A stretch of DNA of 5,342 nucleotides from an uncultured Actinomycetes bacterium. GTDB lineage: Bacteria; Actinomycetota; Thermoleophilia; Gaiellales; F1-60-MAGs149. The DNA lies in the NCBI GenBank assembly GCA_903847495.1, contig CAINDT010000123.1, positions 1-5,342 of the forward strand, given 5' to 3'. Under the pieces are notes generated by a model. That model did not search any database. It had not been told where the DNA came from and worked only from the letters and a program-made list of their open reading frames with translations. The position numbers and the translations under genes are program-made. Below are positions 1 to 5,008 of the stretch, piece by piece (positions within the stretch are counted from its first letter, which is position 1; every line of letters begins with the position of its first letter).

Positions 1-228
1 GCGATGCTCGACGCCGAGGCCGGCATTACGGTGCTCGACGACGCCGAGACGATGACGTACCCGACGGCCCGTCAGGCCACGGGCCAAGATGGCGTCTTCG
101 TCGGCCGCATCCGCGAGGATCTCGGAGCCCCCAACGGGCTCGCGTGCTGGGTCGTGGCAGACAATCTGCGCAAGGGCGCCGCGTCGAACGCGGTCGACAT
201 CGCAGAACTCCTGTTGCAGTCCCACTAG
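1..228 (+). CDS. asd: Aspartate-semialdehyde dehydrogenase, C-terminal end (5' truncated by window)
   Basis: The 75 visible codons read in frame from base 1 and end at TAG 226-228. They match the C-terminal segment of bacterial aspartate-semialdehyde dehydrogenase: a YPTARQATGQD stretch, then VGRIREDL, then the hallmark WVVADNLRKGAASNAVDIAE and a short LLLQSH tail. The enzyme reduces aspartyl-4-phosphate to aspartate semialdehyde with NADPH, in the cytosolic pathway to lysine, diaminopimelate, methionine and threonine. The nucleotide-binding domain and catalytic Cys lie outside the window, so activity cannot be judged here. The last nine codons before the tail fall inside a 27-bp sequence (195-221) that recurs exactly at 530-556. 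This means the present 3' end may have been replaced or duplicated. After the stop, the same frame stays open to 816. The family call rests on recognised family sequence and is firm. Confidence 0.92.
   Translation, partial: AMLDAEAGITVLDDAETMTYPTARQATGQDGVFVGRIREDLGAPNGLACWVVADNLRKGAASNAVDIAELLLQSH
195..221 (+). repeat. 27-bp direct repeat, copy A (inside the 3' end of asd)
   Basis: Bases 195-221 are identical to 530-556, at an offset of 335 bp. Copy A encodes the DIAELLLQS end of Asd. The match stops at T194/C529 on the left and C222/G557 on the right. The two copies bracket the hairpin repeats, as flanks of an insertion or of a segmental duplication would. Confidence 0.9.
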
Positions 229-272
229 CGCTCGGGCGATGTCGACCTGTTCGACGCGGCGCCCTTCCGCAA

Positions 273-370
273 GTTGAGAGGAGCCATTGGCCCAAATGCG
301 CAGCATTTGGGTGGCCAATTGCGACTCCACAACCAGCGCTCAGAACATCCGTCCGCGCGAAGCGCGGTCA
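273..370. repeat. Paired-hairpin intergenic repeat, unit 1
   Basis: The first 55 bases (273-327) are identical to 382-436. They contain a long imperfect palindrome at 286-319: the 9-bp arms CCCAAATGC (291-299) and GCATTTGGG (303-311) enclose a GCA loop, and ATTGG/CCAAT continues the stem after a 3-nt bulge (312-314), giving 14 paired bases. After a ~33-nt variable stretch comes a second hairpin, CCGCGC-GAA-GCGCGG (353-367), which is also conserved in unit 2. No coding function is evident. The unit resembles REP/BIME-type intergenic repeats in design, though I cannot assign a named family. Confidence 0.85.
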
Positions 371-381
371 TGCCTTCGCTG

Positions 382-480
382 GTTGAGAGGAGCCATTGGC
401 CCAAATGCGCAGCATTTGGGTGGCCAATTGCGACTCACAATTTCCGCACGCAACAACACGGTCCGCGCGCAGCGCGGTCA
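382..480. repeat. Paired-hairpin intergenic repeat, unit 2
   Basis: This is the second unit, offset 109 bp from unit 1 in the palindrome part and 110 bp in the second-hairpin part. The 55-bp block at 382-436 is perfect, with its palindrome at 395-428. The linker has diverged. The second hairpin (463-477) keeps both arms exactly and differs from unit 1 only in the loop (GCA instead of GAA). Conservation of the arms with changes in linker and loop suggests that structure is what is maintained. Confidence 0.85.
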
Positions 481-529
481 ACCCCTCCTCTCTGCACACA
501 GAGCGGAGACACCGTTCGATGTTCCGCCC

Positions 530-556
530 CGACATCGCAGAACTCCTGTTGCAGTC
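530..556 (+). repeat. 27-bp direct repeat, copy B (duplicated asd 3' end)
   Basis: This is an exact second copy of bases 195-221. Read in the same codon phase it gives DIAELLLQS, then Pro and a TAA stop at 561-563, so it looks like a complete alternative end of an asd gene. The codons upstream of it (483-530) do not resemble Asd, so only the tail is duplicated. It may mark the original asd 3' end displaced by an inserted segment, or a recombination scar. Confidence 0.85.
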
Positions 557-693
557 GCCGTAAAGTCCGGGCACGGTCGGTCGCGTTGAGGCGGGCGGGG
601 CCAGCCCCGCTACGTCGAATCGGAGCCCCCACCGGTCAATCCCGGCCGGTACTCTTGAGCCTCCGTCAACGCACCACGAGAGAGCGATCTCGC

Positions 694-816
694 ATGAAGA
701 TTTCGATGTTCACAACCCTCGAAGCCGCGGCGGGACTCCTCGGAGCCCCTGTAGCTCATGCGGACATCACGCAAAAAGGAATGAGGGCATGCAGACCGGC
801 CTCGGGCACTTCGTGA
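694..816 (+). CDS. Small ORF with signal-peptide-like start (40 aa), doubtful
   Basis: ATG at 694 opens a 40-codon frame ending in TGA 814-816. A purine-rich GAGAG lies about 11-15 nt upstream. The N-terminus reads MKISMFTT, followed by an Ala/Gly/Leu-rich stretch ending in APVAHAD, which looks like a signal peptide with an AHA cleavage site. A Glu at residue 10 interrupts the hydrophobic core, and only about 17 residues would remain after cleavage. The ORF overlaps the lipoprotein start (789) by 28 nt in another frame, so it could be a coupled leader. It could equally be the remnant of a decayed secreted-protein gene, or chance. No homologue is recognised. Confidence 0.25.
   Translation: MKISMFTTLEAAAGLLGAPVAHADITQKGMRACRPASGTS
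776..780 (+). promoter_or_regulatory. Ribosome binding site of the lipoprotein gene
   Basis: AAGGA lies 8 nt before the ATG at 789, in the sequence CAAAAAGGAATGAGGGC. It is the best Shine-Dalgarno match near the gene and supports ATG 789 over the in-frame GTG at 840, which has none. Confidence 0.65.
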
Positions 817-1559
817 AGACAGCGACAGAGCAGCTCTCGGTGGTGCGTCGTCTGCTGCTGATCGTGCTGGTGGGGACCGTGGGCGTCGGTGTGGCGGCGT
901 GTGGATCATCGTCAGACGACACAGCCACCTCTCAGGCTGTGGCGACGTCAGCGCCCGACGACGCTGCGTGCATCGCCGCCCAGGGGAACTCTGACTGGTC
1001 CGTCGCGAAGGTGATCTGCACCAAGGCGGCCGAGCTCGGCAATTCGGAGGCGATGAATGTCCTCGCCTTGGCTGCGGATCGGGACGGCGACGCTGAGTTG
1101 GCCGAGTCGTGGTGGCAGAAGGCTGCTGCGCTCGGCAATGCAAACGCGATGAACAATCTTGCCTTTCTGGCCAACTCTGCAGGTGACGTGGAGTTGGCCG
1201 AATCGTGGTGGCAGAAGGCCGCTGCGCTTGACGACCCGAACGCAATGTTTCGCCTCGGCCTGCTTGCCAAGAGGGCGGGCGACATGAAGCTCGCCGAGTC
1301 ATGGTTTCAGAAGTCTGCTGCGCTCGGCGACCCAAGGGCGATGTACGACCTTGGGGCCATTGCGGACGAGGCGGGTGACGTGAAGCTGGCCGAATCGTGG
1401 TGGCAGAAGGCTGCTGCGCTCGACGACTCGATGTCGATGTATGCACTCGGCCTCCTGGCCAAGCAGGCGGGCGACTTGGCATTGGCCGAGTCGTGGTGGC
1501 AGAAGGCTGCTGCGCTCGGCGACCCAGATGCGATCGAGGCACTGAAGACCCTGCAATAG
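789..1559 (+). CDS. Predicted lipoprotein with Sel1/TPR-like repeats
   Basis: The product is 256 aa. Residues 19-37 form an Arg-Arg-led hydrophobic stretch ending in a lipobox, VAAC, with the lipidated Cys at residue 38. A Ser/Asp/Thr/Ala-rich linker follows (39-60), so the protein should be anchored outside the cytoplasmic membrane. From residue 72 to the end there are six helical repeats of exactly 32 residues, starting at 72, 104, 136, 168, 200 and 232. The consensus is LAESWWQKAAALGDP, then an AM/LG segment, then LAKxAGD. This is the KAAxLG...A...LG pattern of Sel1-like repeats with the loop shortened from the usual ~36 residues. Such arrays mediate protein-protein contacts, but the partner is unknown. 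Cys61 and Cys77 flank the first, degenerate repeat and might form a disulfide. The n-region before the signal is long, so GTG 840 is an alternative start, but AAGGA favours 789. The gene stands alone on this strand. Confidence 0.88.
   Translation: MQTGLGHFVKTATEQLSVVRRLLLIVLVGTVGVGVAACGSSSDDTATSQAVATSAPDDAACIAAQGNSDWSVAKVICTKAAELGNSEAMNVLALAADRDGDAELAESWWQKAAALGNANAMNNLAFLANSAGDVELAESWWQKAAALDDPNAMFRLGLLAKRAGDMKLAESWFQKSAALGDPRAMYDLGAIADEAGDVKLAESWWQKAAALDDSMSMYALGLLAKQAGDLALAESWWQKAAALGDPDAIEALKTLQ
1002..1556 (+). repeat. 96-bp in-frame tandem repeats coding the Sel1/TPR-like array
   Basis: Six 96-bp units start at 1002, 1098, 1194, 1290, 1386 and 1482. The first is degenerate (VAKVICTKAAEL). 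The other five share the 36-nt core coding LAESWWQKAAAL with few base changes. The cores at 1098 and 1482 are identical, and those at 1194 and 1386 differ from them at a handful of silent positions. Near-identity at the DNA level, including third positions, suggests recent unit duplication or gene conversion. Confidence 0.85.
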
Positions 1560-1978
1560 TCCAGCGAGCTTCGAGCGACGGGCCGTGCACGCGGCTGGCT
1601 GGTAGGTGCTCGAATCACGTTGAGGGGATTCGCCCACGCTGACTCGGGTTCTGACGGCCGTGCTCCGCCTGTCGTAGGAGACCACCGGCGCAGCGGACGT
1701 CGAGCGGCGTTCCCGGCCCCGGAGAACGCATCGTCGTGGACAGCTGCTGGTGACCGTCCACCTCGCAGCGATCTGGGCAACTGGAGCCCGTGCCCTCCGT
1801 ACTCCCCCGCACCACCTCGCCCTCGGACTACTGATCTCGCTCGCCACCCGAGCGCGAGACTCCCTATGCAGGCTGCCGGATGCTTTCCGCCGCGCTGCGT
1901 GCGGTCCCGCCCGCGCAGCCTGCTTCTCTCTCCTCCCTCAGGGAACCAGCCGCCCCACCCGGGGCGACTGGCCTGCGC
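1560..1978. other. Structured intergenic region between convergent genes
   Basis: There is no convincing gene in this 419-bp gap. The open frames through it are rich in Pro, Arg and Ser and lack recognisable domains. It holds several strong inverted repeats: 1707-1729 (GCGTTC / GAACGC with an inner CCGG pair), 1835-1859 (TCTCG+CTCG against CGAG+CGAGA, with a 2-nt bulge), 1868-1876 with 1915-1923 (GCAGGCTGC / GCAGCCTGC, enclosing a smaller hairpin at 1890-1904), and 1946-1971. High GC makes short stems common by chance, so a structured RNA is only a possibility. Confidence 0.5.
1946..1971 (-). terminator. Hairpin just after the GNAT-like gene, probable terminator
   Basis: CCAG-C-CGCCCC, loop ACCC, GGGGCG-A-CTGG form a 10-bp stem with one internal mismatch. 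On the minus strand it begins 7 nt after the stop of the GNAT-like gene, which is the right place to end the operon. It is followed by TTCCC rather than a long U-run, so it would be a weak intrinsic terminator. Being symmetric, it could also slow transcription arriving from the lipoprotein gene. Confidence 0.45.
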
Positions 1979-2572
1979 CTAGTACCGCGCCGGCACGCGC
2001 TTCGAACGCCGCTCCGCTATCTCCTCACGCACGCGGTCCAGCAGTGATGCCTCGGCCGCCGGCACGGTGACGAGGCCGCGCAGGTCGAGGCGCATCAGCG
2101 CGACCTCGCCGGCTTCGCGCACCGGCGCGAAGCCGATCTCCTCCAGGTCGGTGCGAGGCAGCGGCACGAGATGCGGCGCATCGGGGCGCTCGACCGCGGT
2201 CGCGAAGGCCTCCAGGGCGATCAGCCCGCGGTCACGCGTTTCGCCCGCCACGGCCAGGAGAAGGCGCTGCACGACCCACGGCCCGGTCGCCGGATCGACG
2301 AGGGCACAGGTGATCAGCACGGCGTCGAGCGACGGCGGCCCAGCGGGCAGCCGATGGGCATGGGGAAAGTCGGCAGACGGTCCGTACTGCACGATCCCGA
2401 CCGTTCGGTCGTCCTCTCGGTAGAGCATCCCCCACGCACCGAAGCGGCCTTCCACGCTGGCCGCCCAGCGTTCCTTGTCGATTCTTCGGACGCCACCTTG
2501 CCACCACGTGCATGTCCGGCACGGCTCGGGCGCGTCGTGGAGCGAGGCGCGGACGAGAGACGTGATGGCCAT
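1979..2572 (-). CDS. GNAT-like (acetyltransferase-fold) protein with N-terminal CxxC
   Basis: The product is 197 aa. It resembles an actinobacterial GNAT subgroup that begins with a CxxCxWW-type motif (here C18, C21, then TWWQ). It continues with an aromatic/Gly segment (FGAWGMLYREDD, 44-55), a VGIVQYGPSADFP strand-turn (58-70) and SLDAVLITCALV (81-92). The part that should bind acetyl-CoA pyrophosphate, Q/R-x-x-G-x-G/A, reads PATGPWVVQ (94-102) and is degenerate, so the protein may bind acyl-CoA poorly or not at all. The C-terminus (165-197) is a charged helix. ATG 2572 has AGGA 7 nt upstream. It is the last gene of the five-gene minus-strand run, 59 nt after the metallophosphoesterase. The substrate is unknown and the family call is moderate. 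Confidence 0.65.
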   Translation of the reverse strand: MAITSLVRASLHDAPEPCRTCTWWQGGVRRIDKERWAASVEGRFGAWGMLYREDDRTVGIVQYGPSADFPHAHRLPAGPPSLDAVLITCALVDPATGPWVVQRLLLAVAGETRDRGLIALEAFATAVERPDAPHLVPLPRTDLEEIGFAPVREAGEVALMRLDLRGLVTVPAAEASLLDRVREEIAERRSKRVPARY

Positions 2573-2579
2573 GCGCTGA

Positions 2580-2583
2580 TCCT
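2580..2583 (-). promoter_or_regulatory. Ribosome binding site of the GNAT-like gene
   Basis: AGGA on the minus strand, 7 nt before the ATG at 2572-2570, supports that start. Confidence 0.5.
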
Positions 2584-2631
2584 ACCCAAGTCCAATCAGC
2601 GCCCGGTGTACAACGGGGTCCAGGCCCCTTG

Positions 2632-3483
2632 TCAACCAGCGGCGGGCACGAGGCGGAGGATCGTGATCTCCGGCCGGGCGAAGTAGCGGACCGGCACGAA
2701 CGTCGTACCGACACCACGGGAGACGTGCATCGTCGCGTCACCGCGGGTGAAAATGCCATCGGTGTACGCGTGGTTGATCTGCGACAGCCGGATCCGCCCA
2801 GAGGGCCATGGGATGCAGACTTGGCCACCGTGCAGGTGCCCCGCAAGCACGAGGTCGCGACTGCCGGCTGGCAGCACATCGAACAGATCGGGGTAGTGCG
2901 AGAGCACGATATGGAATTCCGCGTCGCTCTCCGGCCACGGCGCCTGCAGCGGCTGTCCATGAGGCGGCAGCACCTGCGGTTTCTCCTGTTGGCGCGGCTC
3001 GATGCCACTGATCGCGATGCGCGCACCGGCGTGCTCGACCACGATCGTCTCGTCGCGCAGCAGGGTGACGCCGGCTGAGGCGTAGTCGGGCACCGGCCCC
3101 GCTTTGGAGAAGGGATCACGCACGTACCCGAGGTCGTGGTTGCCGAGAATTGCCACGGTGCCGAGCGGAGCGTGGAAGGAACTGAGCAATTCCAGCAGCT
3201 CCTCCGCCCCGCGTGCGTGACTGAGCTGGTCGCCCGTGACGGCGATCAGGTCGGGTGCGGCCTCGTCGAGCAGTTCGAGCGCACGCCACGCAGCCATGCT
3301 GTTGACACCTGGTGCACCCAGATGGAGATCGGAGACATGCGCGATCCGCAGGCCATGAAGCCGCGGGTCGAGGTCGCGCACGGGAAGATCGCGGTCGATG
3401 CGCATCACCGCCATCGCCTCGAGCGCACCGGCAGCAAGGCCCGCGACAGCCAGACCAATCAGGGGAAACACGCGCACACCCAC
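2632..3483 (-). CDS. Membrane-anchored metallophosphoesterase (YkuE-like)
   Basis: The product is 283 aa and carries the complete calcineurin-like metallophosphoesterase signature: D52-L-H54 (SDLHLG), G84-D85, G114-N-H-D117, H196 (LSHYPDLF) and G215-H-L-H218-GGQ. These residues bind two metal ions. The layout and length match the YkuE/YaeI-like group of membrane-associated phosphoesterases. Residues 5-26 form one hydrophobic segment without a twin-arginine or clear cleavage site, so a signal anchor with the catalytic domain outside is likely. The substrate is not deducible; relatives are reported to act on phosphodiesters or lipid A-type substrates. The start is GTG 3483, 3 nt after the nuclease stop, and other in-frame GTGs lie at 3477 and 3471. 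The tight spacing implies translational coupling to the nuclease gene. Confidence 0.92.
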   Translation of the reverse strand: MGVRVFPLIGLAVAGLAAGALEAMAVMRIDRDLPVRDLDPRLHGLRIAHVSDLHLGAPGVNSMAAWRALELLDEAAPDLIAVTGDQLSHARGAEELLELLSSFHAPLGTVAILGNHDLGYVRDPFSKAGPVPDYASAGVTLLRDETIVVEHAGARIAISGIEPRQQEKPQVLPPHGQPLQAPWPESDAEFHIVLSHYPDLFDVLPAGSRDLVLAGHLHGGQVCIPWPSGRIRLSQINHAYTDGIFTRGDATMHVSRGVGTTFVPVRYFARPEITILRLVPAAG

Positions 3484-3486
3484 AGC

Positions 3487-4062
3487 CTACCCGCCGCCGA
3501 CGGGCTCCTTGCCGGGGAATGCCGCGGTGAACCCGCAGGCCGCCCACAGCCCGCGACCGTGGCGCTGCGCACTGCGGACGGCGACACCGATCGCGGCGGC
3601 ATCGTCCGTGTTCGGCGAGATCGTCAACTCGCGTGCGAATCCTGAGAGTGCGAGCGTGCCAGCAAGATCCCGCCCGGCGATCGGCCCGTCAGACGGCTCG
3701 ACGCGGGCGAGCAGGCGGTCGTAGCGATCTCGCTGCTCGCGCGCGGGCACGAGTGACACGGTGCGGCCGAGCAGCCAGTCGCGCGTTGCGGCAGCTGCCT
3801 GCGCTCCGAAACAGCCTGCAGGCTTGCCAGGGTGCTCGATCTCGGGCGTATCGATCCCGACGATGCGCACCGGCCCTTCGTATTCCGTCATCCGCACGCG
3901 GATCGTGTCGCCGTCGAGCACCTCGAGGACGACCGCCGGGCCGGCCGCGACCGAACCGTTGCCTGTCGGCCTCGGCGCCTCCGCCGGCACGGGCACGAGA
4001 CGGGCAAGCACCACCGCGCCCACCAGCACGAGGAGAATCAGCAGCGAGGAGCGGCGGGCCAT
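3487..4062 (-). CDS. Thermonuclease-family protein (staphylococcal nuclease homologue), membrane-anchored or secreted
   Basis: The product is 191 aa. Residues 5-20 are strongly hydrophobic after MARR, giving a signal peptide or anchor, followed by a Pro/Ala-rich linker (23-42). Residues ~43-175 form an SNase (OB-fold) domain with the active-site residues in place: D50-G-D52-T, R66 in VRIVGIDTPE with D71 and E74, and R116 in RYDRLLARV. These correspond to D19, D21, R35, D40, E43 and R87 of the staphylococcal enzyme, so Ca-dependent cleavage of DNA and RNA to 3'-phosphorylated products is expected. Cys84 and Cys176 could form a disulfide, which fits an extracytoplasmic location. The start ATG 4062 has only a G-rich stretch close upstream, a poor ribosome binding site. 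The gene lies 28 nt after the EcsC-like gene and 3 nt before the phosphoesterase. Confidence 0.92.
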   Translation of the reverse strand: MARRSSLLILLVLVGAVVLARLVPVPAEAPRPTGNGSVAAGPAVVLEVLDGDTIRVRMTEYEGPVRIVGIDTPEIEHPGKPAGCFGAQAAAATRDWLLGRTVSLVPAREQRDRYDRLLARVEPSDGPIAGRDLAGTLALSGFARELTISPNTDDAAAIGVAVRSAQRHGRGLWAACGFTAAFPGKEPVGGG

Positions 4063-4090
4063 GCCCCCATGGTGCGTCAGCCGGGTCGCG

Positions 4091-4972
4091 CTACGGGCGC
4101 GCGGATTGCGACGCGTCTGTCAACGGCGCGACCACATCGAAGTACTCGACGGCGTGCTTTCCCGTGTTTCCCGTCGCGCGCCAGTCGTACCATGCCGCGA
4201 CAACGACGCTCATGCCGCCCGGCAGCAGACGCAGCAGAACGCCCGCGGTGCGGCGCTTCGCGATACTGGCGACGATGTCCGTGCCGACAGCGGTACCGAG
4301 CGCGAGGGCAGCCTCGGGCGGGATCGACCCCGACTGCAACTCGGCGATGGAGATCTCGAGGTCCTGCACGCGGATGATGTCGCCGTCGATCTCGGCCGCA
4401 CCCGCAGACAGACCCAGCACGAGCAGGATGTCGAGGCGCCGCAGCTCGACCTGCTGCACGTCGAGGCCGCGCAGATGTGCGAGTGCGAGCACCATACGGG
4501 CCTCTGCGACGGTGCGGACGAGCTGATCGGCGACGGCCGTCGCCAGCTCGATGGCCGTACCGGCGGCGGGGATCACCGCGGGAATCGCACTGACCGCGCC
4601 ACGCGCCGCACCCTTCCACGCCGCGTCGCGCACGACCTGACGCTCGAGCGCGCGCTCATCCAACTCGTTGCGCACTACACGCGTGACATCGGCACGCACC
4701 GCGGCGCTGCTGGCAAACTGCCCGACCGCAAAGTCGATGGCTGTCAGCATGCCCGCGCCGATGCGCTCGACCAGGGGATGCACGCCAAGCTCGGCGACGC
4801 CAGCGACCGCCTCGACGGTGGCGTTACGCGACGAGCCGCGCAACATCGCCCCGGTGACGCCGTTCTTCAAGAACGGCGCGAACTGCGCCGCCGCGGCGTA
4901 CGTCTTGGGCGACTGCGCGGCCTGCACCGCGGCGTTCATCCCGCTCTGGAAGAGCTTCGTCTTCAGACCCAT
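4091..4972 (-). CDS. EcsC-like protein, Ala/Gly-rich, function unknown
   Basis: The product is 293 aa. It has an Ala-rich N-terminus (MGLKTKLFQ start, 1-45), a charged helical part (90-118) and an Ala/Gly/Pro/Ile-rich hydrophobic stretch (120-150, with AIPAVIPAAGTAIELA). A helix follows containing ARMVLALAHLRGLD and RRLDILLVLGLSAGAAE (158-194). A second hydrophobic stretch at 244-262 includes LLPGGMSVVVAAWYDW. The Gly-rich hydrophobic core followed by an '...AHLRGLD ... LRRLDILLVLGLSAG' helix pair resembles the EcsC family, and more loosely DUF697-type membrane-associated proteins. The molecular role is not established. It probably associates with the membrane. The ATG at 4972 has a weak TAGG about 9 nt upstream. 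It lies 36 nt after the CCG-domain gene and 28 nt before the nuclease. Confidence 0.6.
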   Translation of the reverse strand: MGLKTKLFQSGMNAAVQAAQSPKTYAAAAQFAPFLKNGVTGAMLRGSSRNATVEAVAGVAELGVHPLVERIGAGMLTAIDFAVGQFASSAAVRADVTRVVRNELDERALERQVVRDAAWKGAARGAVSAIPAVIPAAGTAIELATAVADQLVRTVAEARMVLALAHLRGLDVQQVELRRLDILLVLGLSAGAAEIDGDIIRVQDLEISIAELQSGSIPPEAALALGTAVGTDIVASIAKRRTAGVLLRLLPGGMSVVVAAWYDWRATGNTGKHAVEYFDVVAPLTDASQSARP

Positions 4973-5008
4973 GCGGCCAAGCCTACCGGACGCCCGGCGG
5001 CCCGTGAC

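Larger units (their letters stand above)
229..788. other. Repeat-rich intergenic region between asd and the lipoprotein gene
   Basis: This 560-bp stretch has no convincing full gene. From left to right it holds a short spacer (229-272), two paired-hairpin repeat units (273-370 and 382-480), a second copy of the asd 3' end (530-556), and a compact GC hairpin at 595-610 (GCGGGG / CCCCGC around a 4-nt loop). It ends with a small ORF from 694 that has a signal-peptide-like start. The 595-610 hairpin has no T-run after it, so I do not call it a terminator. I see no clear -35/-10 pair for the lipoprotein gene. Several ORFs open through this region in different frames, but they are arginine-rich and unlike known proteins. 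Confidence 0.7.

Noticed and set aside
273..480. Possible CRISPR array
   Set aside because: There are only two copies of a 55-bp palindromic block, with a spacing region that itself contains a conserved hairpin, and no cas genes.
595..610. GC hairpin as a terminator of asd
   Set aside because: The stem is only 6 bp with a 4-nt loop, has no T-run after it, and lies 366 nt past the asd stop.
274..816. 180-codon plus-strand ORF running through the hairpin repeats
   Set aside because: It translates repeat DNA, uses a TTG start, and has no domain or coding composition. Only the 694-816 tail is kept, at low confidence.
610..1590. 326-codon open frame on the minus strand opposite the lipoprotein gene
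   Set aside because: It is the antisense shadow of the 96-bp repeats (recurrent RAQQPSATT-type peptides, very Arg/Pro/Ser-rich). The plus-strand frame has the lipobox, the ribosome binding site and the recognisable repeat fold.
1620..2070. Plus-strand ORFs in the 1560-1978 gap (1620-1982 and 1750-2070)
   Set aside because: They are Pro/Arg/Ser-rich, run antisense into the GNAT-like gene or its stop, lack ribosome binding sites, and match no family I recognise.
4077..4619. 180-codon minus-strand ORF inside the EcsC-like gene
   Set aside because: It is an Arg/Gly-rich out-of-frame shadow of 4091-4972, which has the normal composition and fits the operon spacing.
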